Source of the DNA: Pseudomonas kermanshahensis
GTDB taxonomy: Bacteria; Pseudomonadota; Gammaproteobacteria; Pseudomonadales; Pseudomonadaceae
NCBI RefSeq assembly: GCF_014269205.2
Contig: NZ_JABWRY020000001.1
Location: forward strand, 4,092,001 to 4,156,000
Direction: 5' to 3'
Length of the DNA: 64,000 bases
Under the pieces are notes generated by a model. That model saw only the letters and a list, made by a program, of their open reading frames with translations, ran no database searches and was not told the origin of the DNA. This document shows, in pieces, positions 61,195 to 64,000 of this stretch (positions within the stretch are counted from its first letter, which is position 1; every line of letters starts with the position of its first letter). The position numbers were made by a program, and so were the translations under genes.

Positions 61195-61409
61195 TCGGTC
61201 CTGCAAACTCGGTGCAGTGTGTTTATGCGATGGAAAACGTCGAATAGACGGTTTTCAGGCGGTTGCAAACGAAAATGACATGATCGGATGCTAATTGCAG
61301 CCTTTCGCCACTGGCAAGCCCATTACGGCCGAAGGGAAGGGAAAATGGAATAGACGGTGAATTAATAGGTTTTCAGGGTGAAACAGGATCCAATAAACCT
61401 GCATTTCCG

Positions 61410-61436
61410 GTAGGAGCAGCCTTGTGCTGCTCCTAC
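61410..61436. repeat. REP hairpin
   Basis: GTAGGAGCAG and CTGCTCCTAC form a 10-bp perfect stem around CCTTGTG. It is a compact REP form lying just past the astE stop. Confidence 0.75.
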
Positions 61437-61447
61437 AAGGGCGGTAT

Positions 61448-62455
61448 TCAGCCTAGGCACTGGCCCGAATCCGGTACCACCAGAATTCCCGCGCGCAGGC
61501 CGTTTTTTACTTTGGGGTTAGGGAAGATGATCCGCGCGCCCTCCTCCTCGACCACCCAGCGCGTTTCGGCCAGGTCTTCGGCCAGGAGGTAACCCATGCT
61601 CAACTCGGAGAAGTTTTCGATATCCGCCGGCAAATGCAGGCGGAAGCCCTCGCTGTGCTTGATGATCTCGCGAGCGACGCGGAACAGTTTCAAGCCCTCC
61701 AGCGAGTCTTCAGTCTCAGGCTCGGTGCCTTCGATGATCTGGATCAGGCGCTCTTCCAGCTTGTCGAGGTTGACCTGCTCGTTCTCCCCGAACGGCCTCG
61801 CCTTGCCAAGCTCCAGGGTGAACGCCTCGGCGGCGAGCTGCTCGTAGGTGAAGGCGCTGAAGGTAATGGACGACTTGCTCTGCAACAACACGGCCTCCAT
61901 ACCCGCTGCGGCCAGGCGCGCCAGCTCCCGGCGGGAATGCTTGCGCCCTTCCTTGTAGGGGTACAGGGCAAACTGCTCGATCTTCGAGCCACGGATGGCG
62001 GTATGCAGGTCGTAATGCAGGCGGGGGCGGCCCGGCTTGCTGAAGAACACCCGGGCAAACTGTTCAAGCTCGGCGGCGCGCAGCGCCTCGAAACCACTGG
62101 ACAGCTCGTGGCGACCATTGAACAGGCGGTTGATGTCCTGCTCGACGAAGCGCTCGCCCTTGCGGATGGCCGCCGGGTTGCCGAACAGGAACAACACCCG
62201 CGAACGCGGCTTGATCTTGCCATTGGCCACGCCATGCAACAGGCGCTCGAGCAACTCGATCGGCGCCGTTTCGTTACCATGGATACCGGCCGACAGCAGC
62301 AGGTCGAGCCCACTGTCCTCATGCTCGGGCGGGCGCACCTCAAGGGCGCCCTCCCCCAGCCAGCGCAAACGCACGCCCTTGGGTGTAACTTGGGTCTTCT
62401 CGGCCGGTTCGTGATCGGTCAAGGTCAGCTCAAGCAATTTGCCGAGGGCGAGCAT
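61448..62455 (-). CDS. astE: succinylglutamate desuccinylase
   Basis: The last step of the arginine succinyltransferase pathway: succinylglutamate to succinate and glutamate. 335 residues from ATG 62455 ([20 protein letters not shown]). The zinc site has the HxxE pattern in [21 protein letters not shown] near residue 57 and a later histidine in [16 protein letters not shown] near 145. The catalytic glutamate region [18 protein letters not shown] is near 215. It runs with the small ast-associated gene 10 bp upstream and astB, all leftward. Confidence 0.96.
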   Translation of the reverse strand: MLALGKLLELTLTDHEPAEKTQVTPKGVRLRWLGEGALEVRPPEHEDSGLDLLLSAGIHGNETAPIELLERLLHGVANGKIKPRSRVLFLFGNPAAIRKGERFVEQDINRLFNGRHELSSGFEALRAAELEQFARVFFSKPGRPRLHYDLHTAIRGSKIEQFALYPYKEGRKHSRRELARLAAAGMEAVLLQSKSSITFSAFTYEQLAAEAFTLELGKARPFGENEQVNLDKLEERLIQIIEGTEPETEDSLEGLKLFRVAREIIKHSEGFRLHLPADIENFSELSMGYLLAEDLAETRWVVEEEGARIIFPNPKVKNGLRAGILVVPDSGQCLG

Positions 62456-62465
62456 AGGCACTTCC

Positions 62466-62756
62466 TTAATGGTGGTGACCGCAATCAGGGCCATGGACGT
62501 GATCGTCGCCATCAGCGGCTTCAGCCAGCTCCATTTCCAGCTGCAGGCTGACCAGGTTGGTGGCCATCGGGCGCAGCAGCAGGTTGGCATACTCGGTGTC
62601 GTTTTCATCGACATCCACGCCAATCAGCAACTGGCCGCGGCCGTCCTGCTGAATCCACACTTCCTTGCCTTGCCAGACCACAGCAAAACGGGTGCAGGAG
62701 GTTTCCAGCTGGGTGCCGTCTTCGTCTTCGAGGATCAGGCGCAGGGCATCGGTCAT
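62466..62756 (-). CDS. small ast-operon protein with His-rich tail
   Basis: A 96-residue protein conserved between astB and astE in Pseudomonas as far as I recall. Residues 1-75 look like a compact alpha/beta domain ([34 protein letters not shown]). The tail ends [15 protein letters not shown] with five histidines, two of them in HVHG, and a cysteine, which suggests metal binding. The function is not known to me. It lies 14 bp after astB and 10 bp before astE. Confidence 0.85.
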   Translation of the reverse strand: MTDALRLILEDEDGTQLETSCTRFAVVWQGKEVWIQQDGRGQLLIGVDVDENDTEYANLLLRPMATNLVSLQLEMELAEAADGDDHVHGPDCGHHH

Positions 62757-62770
62757 TACTTAGTCTCTCT

Positions 62771-64000
62771 TCAAGGTTGGCGTTGGAACGGATAGACCGA
62801 ACCCAATTTCAGAATCTGGGTCAACTCATCCAGTGCCGTACGGCATTCGACCAGCAGTTGCGGATCGGCCAGCTCCGCTTCGCCAAGGCGATCGCGGTAA
62901 TGCTTGTCGACCCATTGCAGCAGGGTGTCGTACAGCGGCGCGGTCATGATAACGCCTGGATTCACCGCCGCCAGTTCCGATTCCTTCAATGCCACGCGCA
63001 GACGCAGGCAAGCAGGGCCTCCGCCGTTCTGCATGCTCTGCTTGAGGTCGAACACTTTGACCTCTTTGACCGGGCCGCCCTGCTGGGTCAGTTGTTCCAG
63101 GTAGGCCCAGACGCGCTCGTTACTGCGGCACTCCTCCGGCACTACCAGCAGCATGGAGCCGTCGTCACGGCTGAGCAGCTGGCTGTTGAACAGGTACGAA
63201 CGCACGGCGTCGTCTACTGCCACCGCCGCACGCGGCACTCGGATGGCCTGGAAGTTGCCGCCCTTGTGGGCCAGTTTAGCTTGCAGCTGGCCAAGCACCG
63301 CTTCGGTCTCGAGGAAGGCGTCCTCGTGGTAGAACAGCACCTCGCCGTTGCCCACCGAAATCACGTCATTGTGGAACACGCCCTGGTCGATCACTGCCGG
63401 GTTCTGTTGAGCGTAGACCACGCCGTCGTCGCGCAGGCCGTGCAGCCGCACCACGGCCTGGGAAGCCTCCAGGGTTTGCCGTGCCGGGTACTTCTGCGGC
63501 GCAGGGTAGCGGCTGTCGAAGGCGCTGCGGCCGTAGACGAAGAATTCGACGCCCGCCTCGCCGTAGCTGCGACAGAAGCGGGTGTGGTTGGCCGCGCCCT
63601 CGTCACCGAACTGCGCCACCGCCGGCAATGCCTCGTGGTGGGCGAAGTGTTTGTCATCGGCGAACATCGCCCCCAGCACACGGCTGGTGGTCGGGTGCTC
63701 GATGCTGCGGTGGTATTTGCAGTTGAGGTTGGCAGCAGTGAAATGCACGCGGCCATCGGCGGTGTCGGCACTGGGGCTGACCGTGGCAGCGTTGGCCACC
63801 CACATGCTCGAGGCCGAGCAGCTGGCCACCAACAACGGCATGGCCTGCTTGGCAGCGCGCTGGATCACCTCGGCATCGCTGCCAGTGAAGCCCAGGCGGC
63901 GCAGCGCAGCCACGTCCGGGCGCTCCTGCGGGGCCAGCACGCCCTGCTTGAAGCCCATGTCGGCCAAAGCCTTCATTTTTGCCAGGCCCTGGCGCGCCGC
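62771..64000 (-). CDS. astB: N-succinylarginine dihydrolase, partial
   Basis: The second enzyme of the arginine succinyltransferase pathway: hydrolyses succinylarginine to succinylornithine, ammonia and CO2. The frame runs open from the right edge (residues AARQGLAK precede the internal ATG at 63976), so roughly 40 N-terminal residues are missing. About 410 residues are present. Conserved segments include [21 protein letters not shown] near the front, [18 protein letters not shown] and [17 protein letters not shown] with the catalytic cysteine. The astB-small protein-astE order is the Pseudomonas ast operon end. Confidence 0.96.
   Translation of the reverse strand, partial: AARQGLAKMKALADMGFKQGVLAPQERPDVAALRRLGFTGSDAEVIQRAAKQAMPLLVASCSASSMWVANAATVSPSADTADGRVHFTAANLNCKYHRSIEHPTTSRVLGAMFADDKHFAHHEALPAVAQFGDEGAANHTRFCRSYGEAGVEFFVYGRSAFDSRYPAPQKYPARQTLEASQAVVRLHGLRDDGVVYAQQNPAVIDQGVFHNDVISVGNGEVLFYHEDAFLETEAVLGQLQAKLAHKGGNFQAIRVPRAAVAVDDAVRSYLFNSQLLSRDDGSMLLVVPEECRSNERVWAYLEQLTQQGGPVKEVKVFDLKQSMQNGGGPACLRLRVALKESELAAVNPGVIMTAPLYDTLLQWVDKHYRDRLGEAELADPQLLVECRTALDELTQILKLGSVYPFQRQP

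Noticed and set aside
58623..61247. A long plus-strand frame opposite alaS
   Set aside because: A shadow of a conserved 874-residue synthetase; no family motif and a Val/Gln/Ala-rich composition typical of antisense frames.

Overview
The window is ordinary chromosomal DNA of a Pseudomonas, most likely of the P. putida group. The evidence is the gene order (leuC/lysR, uvrB, the tmk-holB to rne lipid-synthesis block, bkdR-bkdAA-bkdAB-bkdB-lpdV, amrZ-mgtE, rsmA-lysC-alaS-astE-astB), the recognisable protein sequences, and repeated REP elements built on the 'GTAGGAGC...GCTCCTAC' core. No rRNA, CRISPR array, insertion sequence, integrase or prophage was seen. Both edges cut genes: leuC at the left (C-terminus missing) and astB at the right (N-terminus missing).

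Layout. 1-5.6 kb: leuC, a divergent LysR regulator and a five-PAS GGDEF-EAL protein. 5.6-9.3 kb: a small heat-shock protein with a sigma32-type promoter and a ROSE-like leader, then dusC, a thioesterase, an alpha/beta hydrolase and a TetR regulator in one orientation. 9.4-10.2 kb: a triplicated tRNA-Ala/tRNA-Glu unit. 10.4-18.5 kb: gltX, an EmrAB-type efflux pair, uvrB, an aromatic/aspartate aminotransferase and tRNA-Asn. 18.7-23.8 kb: DUF1285, a DUF4823 lipoprotein, moaA, TetR, a class V aminotransferase, the probable RgsA sRNA and tatD. 23.9-36.4 kb: the leftward block holB, tmk, mltG, pabC, fabF, acpP, fabG, fabD, plsX, rpmF, yceD, then maf (rightward), sppA, a HAD phosphatase and rluC. 36.4-40.5 kb: rne with a leader of roughly 740-800 nt and two arginine/glutamate-rich repeat blocks.

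40.6-46.3 kb: bkdR and the divergent branched-chain keto acid dehydrogenase operon. 46.4-52.7 kb: accessory catabolic and signalling genes: a PAS-GGDEF cyclase, a small uncharacterised protein, a GntR regulator with a metabolite transporter and a DapA-family lyase that share a candidate operator, and azlCD. 52.8-56.8 kb: tRNA-Arg(CCT), phnN, amrZ, mgtE, three identical tRNA-Arg(ACG) and tRNA-Ser(GCT). 56.8-64 kb: rsmA, lysC, alaS, astE, a small ast-operon protein and astB.

Functionally the window joins type II fatty-acid synthesis and phospholipid initiation, RNA decay and its global regulators (rne, rluC, rsmA, rgsA), two c-di-GMP enzymes plus amrZ, and amino-acid metabolism (leu, bkd, ast, lysC). 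I did not find a clearly novel multi-gene system. The points most worth checking are the rne leader and repeats, the rgsA locus, the absence of pilZ between holB and tatD, the rne/bkdR synteny junction, the tRNA triplication with a buried terminator, and the GntR-transporter-lyase cluster with paired operators. Comparisons with other Pseudomonas genomes are from memory, not from a search.
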